Origin: Sphingobacterium sp. R2
GTDB taxonomy: Bacteria > Bacteroidota > Bacteroidia > Sphingobacteriales > Sphingobacteriaceae
Length of the DNA: 64,000 nt
Direction of reading: 5' to 3'
NCBI RefSeq assembly: GCF_040760075.1
Contig: NZ_CP142884.1
Span: forward strand, 5,270,001 to 5,334,000
In this document: positions 34,816 through 42,757 of the stretch, piece after piece
Layout of the letters: every line of letters starts with the position of its first letter
Numbering within the stretch: the stretch's first letter is position 1
Position numbers and translations under genes: made by a program
The notes under the pieces: model-generated
Database searches by the model: none
The model's input: only the letters and a program-made list of their open reading frames with translations
What the model was told of the DNA's origin: nothing

Positions 34816-36917
34816 TGAATAACCCGATTATTGCACTTTTGGGGAATCCAAATGTGGGTAAAACATCTCTATTTAACCGGATTACAAAATTAAATCAGAA
34901 AGTAGGAAATTATCCTGGAATTACGGTCGAGAAACGTGAGGGGCAAGTAAAAGCCAACAATAAAACGTATCGTATTATTGATTTACCCGGAACCTATACG
35001 TTGTTTCCAAGTTCGATGGACGAAGAGGTTGTTTTCAACACTTTAGTCAATAAAGACAGTAGTTTCAGACCAAACCTTGTGGTTGTCGTTGCCGAACCCA
35101 CCAATCTAAAACGGTCGATCATTCTTTATCAGCAAGCACGCGAGCTCGGCCTACCGGCTATCTTTGTCATCAATATGATCGACGAAGCCAGGGAAAAAGG
35201 TATTACCATAGATGTTCAAAAACTTGAGCATTTGTTAAATACCAAGGTATACCAAACCAATGCGCGTACAGGGCAAGGGGTAGAACAGTTAATCAAAAAC
35301 TTTGATGCCGTTCCACCAATGTATATCAGTACGTTTCGCCTACCAAAGGAAGCGGATGCTGCATTGGAAGAAACGAAACGTCTCTTCCCGTTAGAGACAG
35401 AATACCATACTTGGCAATATTTAGCTAAGGGCGAAGTATCGTTTTTGTCGAAGGAAAAGAATCAGGCTATTCAGCAAATCCTGGAGAAATACCAATTACG
35501 GGCGGATAAACTACAGAAAGAGGAAGCCATATTACGCAGCAAATCGTTAGACCATAGTCTTGGAGAAATCTATGTGAAAGATGAGGCTTCAAATAAGAAT
35601 AAAACAAATGCGATCGATAGCATCCTGCTTCAGCCGATTTTTGGTTATGTGATCTTTTTTGGAATCTTATTTCTCATTTTCCAGGCAATTTACACGTGGT
35701 CTGGACCTGCGATGGATTTTATAGACGGCCTTTTTGGGGATTTTGCGGCCTATACGCAGTCGGCACTTCCTGCGGGACCATTGACCGACTTGTTGAGCAA
35801 CGGTATCATTAAGGGAATCGGCGGGATCGTCATCTTCATTCCGCAGATCGTCATCTTGTATATCTTTATTTCGATTATGGAAGAAACAGGCTATATGAGC
35901 CGTGTCGTTTTTCTGATGGATCGCTGGCTTCGTCCCTTCGGATTGAGTGGAAAATCAGTCATTCCGTTGATTTCCGGTGTGGCCTGTGCTGTTCCTGCGG
36001 TCATGTCTGCGCGTAACATCGAAAATAGCAAAGAGCGATTAGTGACTATTCTAGTGACACCATTTATGACCTGCTCGGCACGACTACCTATCTATATTGT
36101 GCTGATCGGACTGGTGATACCAGATACACGAGTAGGTGGATTTCAAATTCAAGGAATTGTATTGTTTGTCATGTATCTCCTAGGGATATTTGCAGCCCTG
36201 CTATCTGCTATTATCCTGACCAAAGTCATTAAATCGAAGCACAAATCATTTCTCATCTTTGAACTTCCCACTTATAAGACTCCGGATTGGAAAAATGTTG
36301 CTTTAAATGTATGGGAAAAAGCTTCCAGTTTTGTCTTTGGTGCTGGTAAAATCATTCTGGCAATTTCCATTATACTATGGGCATTAGGCAGCTTTGGACC
36401 GAATGATAAATTTAGCCGGGCAGAAGAATACGTAACAAAGAATAATCCGAATTTGTCCGAAGCAGATTTAGAACATGAGGTTTCATCTTATCGCCTGGAG
36501 CACTCTTTCCTGGGCTATCTTGGCATGGCTATTGAACCTGTAGTTGAACCATTGGGGTACGATTGGAAGATGGGCATCGGCCTAATTTCTTCTTTTGCTG
36601 CACGTGAAGTATTTGTCGGCACAATGGCTACGGTATATAGTCTCGGAGATGAAGTAGATATCGAAGATGAAGCCTCTAAAACAACAGTATTGGGCAAAAT
36701 GAAAAGTGAAATTAACCGCAATACCGGTTTACCCGCTTACAATTTGGCGTCAGGTGTATCCTTACTACTGTTTTACGCATTTGCTATGCAATGTATGAGT
36801 ACGATCGCGGCGGTAAAAAGGGAAACAGGCTCATGGAAATGGACTTTAATACAACTTGGTTTTATGACGGGCGTAGCCTACCTCAGTGCATTAATCGCTT
36901 ATCAACTTTTAAAATAA
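34815..36917 (+). CDS. feoB: Ferrous iron transport protein B
   Basis: A 700-residue GTP-dependent Fe2+ permease. The N-terminal G domain has G1 GNPNVGKTSLFN (residues about 8-19), G2 GNYPGITVEK, G3 DLPGTYTL and G4 NMIDEA, followed by the helical dissociation-inhibitor domain. The membrane half contains the two Gate repeats (GIGGIVIFIPQIVILYIFISIMEETGYMSR, RPFGLSGKSVIPLISGVACAVPAV, and the C-terminal AAREVFVGTMATVYS). Standard length. It is followed 7 bases later by the Cys-rich FeoB partner. Confidence 0.97.
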   Translation: MNNPIIALLGNPNVGKTSLFNRITKLNQKVGNYPGITVEKREGQVKANNKTYRIIDLPGTYTLFPSSMDEEVVFNTLVNKDSSFRPNLVVVVAEPTNLKRSIILYQQARELGLPAIFVINMIDEAREKGITIDVQKLEHLLNTKVYQTNARTGQGVEQLIKNFDAVPPMYISTFRLPKEADAALEETKRLFPLETEYHTWQYLAKGEVSFLSKEKNQAIQQILEKYQLRADKLQKEEAILRSKSLDHSLGEIYVKDEASNKNKTNAIDSILLQPIFGYVIFFGILFLIFQAIYTWSGPAMDFIDGLFGDFAAYTQSALPAGPLTDLLSNGIIKGIGGIVIFIPQIVILYIFISIMEETGYMSRVVFLMDRWLRPFGLSGKSVIPLISGVACAVPAVMSARNIENSKERLVTILVTPFMTCSARLPIYIVLIGLVIPDTRVGGFQIQGIVLFVMYLLGIFAALLSAIILTKVIKSKHKSFLIFELPTYKTPDWKNVALNVWEKASSFVFGAGKIILAISIILWALGSFGPNDKFSRAEEYVTKNNPNLSEADLEHEVSSYRLEHSFLGYLGMAIEPVVEPLGYDWKMGIGLISSFAAREVFVGTMATVYSLGDEVDIEDEASKTTVLGKMKSEINRNTGLPAYNLASGVSLLLFYAFAMQCMSTIAAVKRETGSWKWTLIQLGFMTGVAYLSALIAYQLLK

Positions 36918-36924
36918 AAAAGCT

Positions 36925-37086
36925 ATGGATAATGTAACCGTACAATATATCATCGTGGGAATTCTCGTTTTGGCGGCTATAGGGTATGTCGTTAATAATG
37001 TCCTAAAATCACTAAAGGGCAAGTCGAGCTGTTCAAAAGGTTGCGGATGTGACTGCAGTGCAGAAAAAGCTCCAAAAGCAAATTAA
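36925..37086 (+). CDS. FeoB-associated Cys-rich membrane protein
   Basis: A 53-residue ORF: one transmembrane helix (YIIVGILVLAAIGYVVNNVL), then a short tail with clustered cysteines (SSCSKGCGCDCSAEK: C-x3-C-x-C-x-C). Small proteins of this layout follow feoB in many Bacteroidota and Gram-positive genomes, in place of FeoC. The ATG at 36925 is 7 bases after the feoB stop. Function proposed as iron or redox support of FeoB. Confidence 0.85.
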   Translation: MDNVTVQYIIVGILVLAAIGYVVNNVLKSLKGKSSCSKGCGCDCSAEKAPKAN

Positions 37087-37168
37087 TTTACACTATTAAG
37101 TAGCATTTGCAAATAAGATTTCGTTATTAGTTAGTGTAGCCAAAAATCACACTAGCTACTATAAGGTA

Positions 37169-37204
37169 AAGCGCCGTTTTTTTTTAAGGAAAATTACGGC
37201 GCTT
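37169..37204 (+). terminator. Hairpin terminator of the feo operon
   Basis: AAGCGCCGT at 37169-37177 pairs with ACGGCGCTT at 37196-37204; the loop begins with a run of T. It lies 83 bases after the Cys-rich partner. Unusual in that the T run is inside the loop, not after the stem. Confidence 0.5.
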
Positions 37205-37264
37205 GCTGTTTCTTAGCAATAATGTGTACAAATACCTAAGTGTTTTATTAACTTTATGCGCTTA

Positions 37265-37394
37265 GGTCAAAAGATGCACTGGAGGAGCCAAGTTATTCGT
37301 CGGCACATCACACAGCGGCAGCAATTTTGACCAAATTCGATTCTGGTACGGTGTAAAGTCTTCACAGGTTTCCCCTGCCAGGGATCGGTCAAAA
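37265..37394 (+). promoter_or_regulatory. Candidate alternative-pairing leader of the permease gene
   Basis: GGTCAAAA at 37265-37272, TTTTGACC at 37325-37332 and GGTCAAAA again at 37387-37394. The middle copy can pair with either flanking copy, so two exclusive 8-bp structures are possible. A short ORF starts 1 base after the first copy and its TGA stop (37328-37330) lies inside the middle copy. The spacing of 60 and 62 bases also permits protein binding with DNA looping. Confidence 0.45.
37274..37330 (+). CDS. Short upstream ORF in the permease leader (18 codons)
   Basis: ATG at 37274 followed by 17 sense codons and TGA at 37328-37330. The predicted peptide is MHWRSQVIRRHITQRQQF, rich in Arg and Gln (four each) with two His. 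It has the size and biased composition of leader peptides, and its ends coincide with the complementary 8-mers. There is no Shine-Dalgarno sequence, as usual here. It could be chance; expression is untested. Confidence 0.3.
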   Translation: MHWRSQVIRRHITQRQQF

Positions 37395-37422
37395 CAGACT
37401 AGTAACCGTATTAACCATTCAT

Positions 37423-38841
37423 ATGGAGAAACAGAACAATAAGGAAGAGTTAAAGAGAGGTCTTCAAAATAGACACATCCAATTGATTGCCCTCGGTGGT
37501 GCAATCGGAACAGGCTTATTTTTAGGTATTGGAAAAGCAGCCACACTTGCTGGTCCGGCAGTTATACTAGGCTATGCTTTCGCTGGAATTATTGCTTTTT
37601 TTATTATGCGCCAATTGGGCGAGATGGTCGTTGAAGAGCCTGTTTCAGGAAGTTTTAGCTACTTCGCCAATAAATATTGGGGTTCTTTTGCTGGTTATGC
37701 TTCGGGCTGGAACTATTGGGTCCTGTATATTTTGGTGAGCATGGCCGAACTCACAGCAATAGGCGTTTATGTGCAGTTCTGGTGGCCTGAAATACCGCTA
37801 TGGGCGTCAAGCTTATTTTTCTTCTTTGCGATCAACGCCCTGAATCTGGCTTCCGTAAAAATATATGGGGAGACCGAATTTTGGTTTTCCATTATTAAAG
37901 TAGTCGCCATTATTGCAATGATTGTTTTTGGCGTTTACCTGCTTCTCAGCGGTACGGGAGGAGACCAGGCAAGCCTCAGCAACCTGACTTCACATGGTGG
38001 CTTCTTCCCCAAAGGCTGGTTTAACGAAACATCGGATGGAAATTTTGAAGGTCTACTTTCGGCCATGGCATTGATTATGTTTTCTTTTGGCGGACTGGAA
38101 TTGGTCGGTATTACCGCTGCTGAAGCCGAACATCCCGAAAAGAACATCCCCAAAGCGACCAACCAGGTGATCTATCGGATCTTAATTTTTTACGTAGGTG
38201 CTTTGATCATTCTTTTCTCTTTAACGCCATGGACAAATATCACCGCCGATACAAGTCCCTTTGTATTGGTGTTTGACAAACTCAATGGATTTGAATTTAC
38301 CCTCTTTGGAAAGACCTTCTATTTTACAAAAATTATTGCAAATGCACTAAATCTTATTGTCCTCACAGCGGCGTTGTCTGTCTATAACAGCAGTGTATAC
38401 AGCAACAGTAGAATGTTATATGGATTGGCAGAACAGGGGAATGCTCCTCGTTTTCTTTCGAAACTCAACAAAAACCATGCACCTATCAATGCAATTTTGG
38501 TCTCGGCATTGTTCGCTGCGATCTGTGTATTTATCAACTATGTCGCACCAAAAAATGCACTGGAGATTTTAATGTCACTGGTGGTTTCTTCACTGATTAT
38601 TAACTGGGTCATGATTTCTATAACACATCTGTACTTTAGAAAGAATAAACTCGATGCGCATTTACAAACCAAATTCCCATCTTTTCTATATCCATTGAGT
38701 AATTACATCTGTTTGGTCTTCTTAATTGCCATGCTCGGCATTATGTGGCTAACAGGCATGAAGCTACCGGTAGAATTGATTCCTGCTTGGCTAGTATTAC
38801 TCTATGTGAGTTATATTTTGATCAAAAGAAAGAAATCTTAG
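37423..38841 (+). CDS. APC-family amino acid permease
   Basis: A 472-residue permease with 12 helices. N-terminal family signature ELKRGLQNRHIQLIALGGAIGTGLFLGIGKAATLAGPAVILGYAFAGI, then the GELVGITAAEAEHPEKNIPKATNQV segment of the GABA/aromatic/proline-type AAT subfamily. It should import amino acids with protons; candidates are GABA, proline, histidine, Arg or Gln. The upstream leader with an Arg/Gln-rich short ORF offers a weak hint on the substrate. Confidence 0.93.
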   Translation: MEKQNNKEELKRGLQNRHIQLIALGGAIGTGLFLGIGKAATLAGPAVILGYAFAGIIAFFIMRQLGEMVVEEPVSGSFSYFANKYWGSFAGYASGWNYWVLYILVSMAELTAIGVYVQFWWPEIPLWASSLFFFFAINALNLASVKIYGETEFWFSIIKVVAIIAMIVFGVYLLLSGTGGDQASLSNLTSHGGFFPKGWFNETSDGNFEGLLSAMALIMFSFGGLELVGITAAEAEHPEKNIPKATNQVIYRILIFYVGALIILFSLTPWTNITADTSPFVLVFDKLNGFEFTLFGKTFYFTKIIANALNLIVLTAALSVYNSSVYSNSRMLYGLAEQGNAPRFLSKLNKNHAPINAILVSALFAAICVFINYVAPKNALEILMSLVVSSLIINWVMISITHLYFRKNKLDAHLQTKFPSFLYPLSNYICLVFLIAMLGIMWLTGMKLPVELIPAWLVLLYVSYILIKRKKS

Positions 38842-38867
38842 TGCACAGAACCTCGATCTTATCAATA

Positions 38868-38906
38868 AAAACAGCCTGATTCATTGGATGAATCAGGCTG
38901 TTTTGC
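38868..38906 (+). terminator. Strong intrinsic terminator of the permease gene
   Basis: A perfect 17-bp stem (38868-38884 with 38888-38904) with a 3-base loop; AAAA and TTTT ends make it bidirectional. It also faces the convergent radical SAM gene at 38969. Confidence 0.92.
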
Positions 38907-38968
38907 TAAAATTTAAAGCGGGTATTCCTCCTCGAGAATAGCAAATTCATCATTGTCGCTCCAACTAA

Positions 38969-40033
38969 CTAAAACAATCCCAGCTGTGTCCCCGCATCGG
39001 GTAAGCGGAAAAGATCCCTTCTCAAGGATGGAAGCGTCCCATTATTCATATATTTCTTGACGGAAAGCTTGAATAAATGCTGTAAACTCTCGGCCATATG
39101 GCCATCCCCTTTTATCCTCCGTCCGAAATCGGTATCGTTAATCTTTCCGCCATGGCAGGCTTCAATCCAATGTAATACCTTTTCAGCACGATCAGGATAA
39201 TTCTGATAGAGCCAATCTTTAAAGATACCACCGATCTGTCCATTGAGCCGCACAATGGTATAAGAGGCCGTAATGGCTCCCGCATCTGCCCCTGAGCGAA
39301 TCAGATCTGAAATCTCATCACTATTGATCCCCGGAACAATTGGCGCCATCATCAGCATGACGGGTACACCTATCGCTGTTAATCCCTCGATCAGCTTCAA
39401 TCGTGCCGATGCCGTTGCAGTACGGGGTTCCATTTTCTGGCGTACCTCCTCGCGTAACGAATTGATGGTTACGGCAACAGAAACCAAATTGTGCGCTGCA
39501 AGCTCACGCAAAAGATCAAAATCCCGCCGCATCAGTACATTTTTGCTGATAATAGAGACCGGATGCTGGTATTTGACCATCAATTCTAAAAGTGAACGTG
39601 TGATACCCAGCTTCCGTTCAATAGGTTGATAACAGTCTGTATTGCCGGAAAGCATAATCAAATCGGGCTGATAGCTCGATTTTCTAAACTCCTGTTCGAG
39701 AAGCTGAGCGGCATTATGTTTTACCAGGATCTTACGCTCAAAATCCATTCCTGCACTAAAACCCCAATACTCATGCGAATTGCGCGCATAACAATAAATA
39801 CACCCATGTTCACAGCCCTGATAGGGGTTAATGGATCTTTCAAAACGGAGATCCGGACTATTTGACTTAGAAATAATGGATTTTGGATGTGTCGGAATAA
39901 ATTGTGTTTTTTCGGCCCCCAAAAACTCCTCATCCAGCCCTTCAACATGCTCCTGTACGTATTGGTTAGAAAAAAATTTGTTATTGGGATTGATCTGTGC
40001 CCCTCTACCCTTGAAATATTCCGACGAATTCAT
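38969..40033 (-). CDS. PA0069-type radical SAM protein
   Basis: A 354-residue protein with the 4Fe-4S motif C-x3-C-x2-C in GCEHGCIYCYARNSHEYWG (about residues 75-93), followed by LVKHNAAQLLEQEF and SGNTDCYQPIERKLGITRSLLE, all typical of the PA0069 / Rv2578c family related to spore-photoproduct lyase. The N-terminal GRGAQINPNNKF and the INSLREEVRQKMEPRTA segment also match. The reaction is unknown; DNA repair has been proposed from the fold. Single gene in its own unit. Confidence 0.9.
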   Translation of the reverse strand: MNSSEYFKGRGAQINPNNKFFSNQYVQEHVEGLDEEFLGAEKTQFIPTHPKSIISKSNSPDLRFERSINPYQGCEHGCIYCYARNSHEYWGFSAGMDFERKILVKHNAAQLLEQEFRKSSYQPDLIMLSGNTDCYQPIERKLGITRSLLELMVKYQHPVSIISKNVLMRRDFDLLRELAAHNLVSVAVTINSLREEVRQKMEPRTATASARLKLIEGLTAIGVPVMLMMAPIVPGINSDEISDLIRSGADAGAITASYTIVRLNGQIGGIFKDWLYQNYPDRAEKVLHWIEACHGGKINDTDFGRRIKGDGHMAESLQHLFKLSVKKYMNNGTLPSLRRDLFRLPDAGTQLGLF

Positions 40034-40189
40034 AGGTTAAAATTACTAATTATTTTAGTAAAAACAAAGCGATTCATAGTTATTTGAACTCTTAACCTTC
40101 AGGTATAAAACCAAAAAATGCTATTAAATAAGCCGATCAAACTCACCAACGCGATAGTAAATTTAATGGATAGCATATAGAATGGATAA

Positions 40190-40226
40190 AAAAATCCCTA
40201 TACTGCCGTTACAGTATAGGGATTAA
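40190..40226 (-). terminator. Intrinsic terminator of mnmA
   Basis: AATCCCTATACTG at 40193-40205 pairs perfectly with CAGTATAGGGATT at 40212-40224 around a 6-base loop, with A runs in front (U on the minus strand). It lies downstream of mnmA. Confidence 0.9.
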
Positions 40227-40259
40227 AATTCTTATGCTAGATCTCAATCCAGCTTCTTC

Positions 40260-41351
40260 TTATTTCATTAAGAAACCACCACCGAGTAGATCATTGCCTT
40301 CATAGAAAACGGCCGATTGCCCTGGAGCAATACCTTTTACATTATGCACAAAGTCGATGCGGACTTTATCTCCTTCTTGCGAAATGGTAGACAATGCACC
40401 GGAATCTTTATAACGCACTTTTGAGATGGCTTCCATCGGTTGATCCAGTCCGGCATATTTCACAAAATTCACATTGCGAACATAGGCATGTGACTTTTCA
40501 AGTTCATGTTCTTCACCCAATACCACCGTATTACTCTCTGGAAGGATTTCGATCACAAACATCGGTTTACCCAACGCGATACCTAATCCCTTGCGTTGAC
40601 CAATAGTGAAATAAGGGTAGCCAATATGTTGACCGACGACGGTACCATCGGAAAGGATAAAATTACCCGGACCAATCTGTTGATCCAAAGTAGGTACTTT
40701 GTGTCTCAGAAAAGCACGGTAGTCGTTGTCAGGTACGAAACAGATTTCATAACTCTCCGACTTATTGGCCAGTTCCTTTTGTCCCATATCCAAGGCCATC
40801 TGACGAATTTCCTTTTTCGTGAAAGATCCTAATGGAAACTGGGTGCGCGCAAGATTCTCTTGTGAAACGCCCCATAGAACGTAAGATTGATCTTTATTTT
40901 CATCCTTACCTTTTGATATCACATAGCGGCCATTGTCGTGCATGCGAATATTGGCATAGTGGCCTGTAGCGATAAATTCACAGTCCAATTTGTCAGCACG
41001 TTTCATTAAAGCCTCCCACTTGATATGTGTATTACACAATACACATGGGTTCGGCGTCCGACCAGCAATATATTCTTCAACAAAATTATCAATTACAAAG
41101 TCTCCAAACTCGTCGCGTATATCTAATATATAGTGCGGGAAACCATAGTTTACGGCTAATGTGCGGGCGTCATTGATGCTATCAAGGCTACAACATCCGG
41201 TCTCTTTCGATGAACCACCTGCGGATGCATAATCCCACGTCTTCATCGTGATACCGATAACCTCATATCCCTGTTCGTGGAGCATAACAGAAGCAACGGA
41301 GCTATCTACCCCTCCACTCATTGCAACTAAAACTCTTCCTCTTTTACTCAT
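40260..41351 (-). CDS. mnmA: tRNA 2-thiouridylase MnmA
   Basis: A 363-residue enzyme that places sulfur on U34 of Lys, Glu and Gln tRNAs. PP-loop ATPase motif MSGGVDSSVAS at residues 9-19; catalytic cysteines in PNPCVLCNTHIKW and SYEICFVPDND; FRAFLRHKVPT-like and GQRKGLGIALG regions follow. Full length. It is minus-strand, ending at a terminator, with the tRNA-Phe pair starting about 190 bases upstream on the other strand; the closeness of a tRNA modifier to tRNA genes may be accidental. Confidence 0.97.
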   Translation of the reverse strand: MSKRGRVLVAMSGGVDSSVASVMLHEQGYEVIGITMKTWDYASAGGSSKETGCCSLDSINDARTLAVNYGFPHYILDIRDEFGDFVIDNFVEEYIAGRTPNPCVLCNTHIKWEALMKRADKLDCEFIATGHYANIRMHDNGRYVISKGKDENKDQSYVLWGVSQENLARTQFPLGSFTKKEIRQMALDMGQKELANKSESYEICFVPDNDYRAFLRHKVPTLDQQIGPGNFILSDGTVVGQHIGYPYFTIGQRKGLGIALGKPMFVIEILPESNTVVLGEEHELEKSHAYVRNVNFVKYAGLDQPMEAISKVRYKDSGALSTISQEGDKVRIDFVHNVKGIAPGQSAVFYEGNDLLGGGFLMK

Positions 41352-41495
41352 CTCTATTTATTGAAATGCAAAGATACAGCTTATTCCTTTTTCTCTATGT
41401 TAGTTTCTTGTAATTTTATCTCGATCAAAATCAACATGTTCGAAAAAAGTGCGAAAATAATCTGCATAAAAGTTTTAGAATTCAAATTATCAGAC

Positions 41496-41503
41496 TATAT
41501 TTG
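41496..41503 (+). promoter_or_regulatory. tRNA-Phe operon -7 box
   Basis: Perfect TAnnTTTG (TATATTTG), 35 bases before the first tRNA-Phe. The expected -33 position reads TTTT, a weak match. Confidence 0.55.
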
Positions 41504-41538
41504 CATCGCAATAGGGGAACAAACCCATAGCAAAAAGC

Positions 41539-41611
41539 GGTGCCATAGCTCAGCTGGTAGAGCAAAGGACTGAAAATCCTTGTGTCCCTGGTTCGAACCC
41601 AGGTGGCACCA
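41539..41611 (+). tRNA. tRNA-Phe (GAA), copy 1
   Basis: 73 bases. The acceptor stem GGTGCCA pairs with TGGCACC; TAGCTCAGCTGGTAGAG forms the D arm; the anticodon loop CTGAAAA carries GAA; GGTTCGAACCC forms the T loop region. The discriminator is A and the CCA end is not encoded. Confidence 0.97.
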
Positions 41612-41653
41612 CGCTTCAATCTGATGATCACAGATTTAAATAAAAGGTCAACT

Positions 41654-41726
41654 GGTGCCATAGCTCAGCTGGTAGAGCAAAGGACTGAAAATCCTTGTGT
41701 CCCTGGTTCGAACCCAGGTGGCACCA
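41654..41726 (+). tRNA. tRNA-Phe (GAA), copy 2
   Basis: Identical over all 73 bases to the copy 43 bases upstream; same anticodon and stems. Both precede a shared terminator and should be made from one transcript. Confidence 0.97.
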
Positions 41727-41762
41727 CAAAAAAAGCTTGTTCATCTGAACAAGCTTTTTTTG
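41727..41762. terminator. Bidirectional terminator of the tRNA pair and fucose operon
   Basis: A perfect 17-bp stem (41727-41743 with 41746-41762) around a 2-base loop, containing AAGCTTGTTCA and flanked by A and T runs. It ends the tRNA-Phe transcript and, on the minus strand, the fucose operon. Confidence 0.93.
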
Positions 41763-41785
41763 TTTTAAGAATACACAACGGTTTC

Positions 41786-42577
41786 TTACGATTCAGCGAT
41801 AATTGATCGGTCTAGATGCACATACCCACCATCGACATGAATCAACTGTCCCGTTGTATGGCTCGACTTATCGGAAAGCAAAAAGACTGTTGTATCGGCA
41901 ATTTCCGCAGCTGTTGTCATCCGATGCCCTAATGGAATGCGATCGGTTATCTTTTTCAATGTCTCTTCTGGATTCGCTAAGGTCTGAATCCAGGTATCGT
42001 ATTGGGGTGTTGCGCATTCAGCTACGATAATAGCATTTACACGGATCGAGTAAGGCAACAGTTCTACAGCCCATTCCCGTGTAAGTGCATTACGTCCGCC
42101 ATTGGATGCCGCATAGGCTGAGGTGTTGCCTTGACCTGTTTCGCCAGTTTTGGAAGAAATATTAACGATACTGCCCTTCGATGCTTTCAATGCATCCAAA
42201 GCATGATGTGCCATGAGGTAATAGTGAATTAAGTTCTTGTGCAACGAAGCAACAAATTTTTCGTAATTTCCAGATGCTAGTCCAACACCGTCATTCTGTC
42301 CAGCATTGTTCACCAAACCATCAATGCGACCGTACACTTCCAATGTCTTTTGGACCGCCTTTTCACAATCTTCGGGCCTGGACAACTCTGCTTCAATACA
42401 GAGTGCCTCAATACCAAACTGTTGGATTTCTGCCTTTACTTTTTCATTATCGACCTGCTTACGGCCAACAATGACCGGAATAGCCTGTTCTTTAGCCAAA
42501 GCGAGGACTACTGCGCGTCCGATGCCTTTTGCTCCGCCGGTAACAATAATAACTTTATCTTTTAAATGAAGATCCAT
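41786..42577 (-). CDS. SDR oxidoreductase, likely L-fucose dehydrogenase, with altered active site
   Basis: A 263-residue short-chain dehydrogenase. The cofactor loop is VTGGAKGIGRAV, the NAG motif is NNAGQ, and the catalytic Ser lies in NISSKTGE. The canonical Tyr-x3-Lys reads YAASN, so Lys is replaced by Asn (codon AAT at the expected place). The flanking GGRNALTREWAVEL is family-typical. Its position last in the fucose cluster suggests oxidation of L-fucose to the lactone. The missing Lys makes activity uncertain. A 180-base gap with a hairpin separates it from the lactonase gene. Confidence 0.8.
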   Translation of the reverse strand: MDLHLKDKVIIVTGGAKGIGRAVVLALAKEQAIPVIVGRKQVDNEKVKAEIQQFGIEALCIEAELSRPEDCEKAVQKTLEVYGRIDGLVNNAGQNDGVGLASGNYEKFVASLHKNLIHYYLMAHHALDALKASKGSIVNISSKTGETGQGNTSAYAASNGGRNALTREWAVELLPYSIRVNAIIVAECATPQYDTWIQTLANPEETLKKITDRIPLGHRMTTAAEIADTTVFLLSDKSSHTTGQLIHVDGGYVHLDRSIIAES

Positions 42578-42757
42578 AATACTTTTATTGAATGGTTTGA
42601 TTCATTGATTGTGGTTAACATTCGCAACAATGAACTTGTTTCACTGGTTATCGATTAATTTATAGTGACGTCATTCGGCTCATTATCTGGCTTCATGACC
42701 AACAAAAACTTCAGCATGCTATTTTTCGTACTGATAACATGCTGACGCTTTTATTTG
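42578..42757 (-). other. 180-base gap inside the fucose cluster with a long hairpin
   Basis: TCAGCATGCTAT at 42711-42722 pairs with ATAACATGCTGA at 42734-42745 with one mismatch (11 of 12 bases), enclosing an 11-base loop. No T run follows. Read on the minus strand it lies between the lactonase and dehydrogenase genes and may act as a processing site or partial terminator. I saw no gene here. Confidence 0.5.

Larger units (their letters stand above)
37087..37422 (+). other. Long intergenic region and permease leader
   Basis: A 336-base stretch without an annotated gene. Contents: a TAGTGT/ACACTA hairpin near 37132, a 9-bp terminator-like hairpin at 37169-37204, a candidate -7 box TAACTTTA at 37249-37256 flanked by the inverted repeat ACCTAAG (37234-37240) / CTTAGGT (37261-37267), a short upstream ORF at 37274-37330, and three complementary 8-mers (37265, 37325, 37387). 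Confidence 0.6.

Noticed and set aside
37132..37160. TAGTGT/ACACTA hairpin after the Cys-rich Feo partner
   Set aside because: Six bp in AT-rich sequence; listed inside the intergenic entry but not supported as an RNA element.
37262..37546. 94-codon minus-strand frame across the permease start
   Set aside because: It lies opposite the leader and the first codons of the permease and has no family features.
41539..41726. Attachment site made by an element inserted in tRNA-Phe
   Set aside because: The repeats are complete tRNAs with only 43 bases between them and no integrase or cargo.
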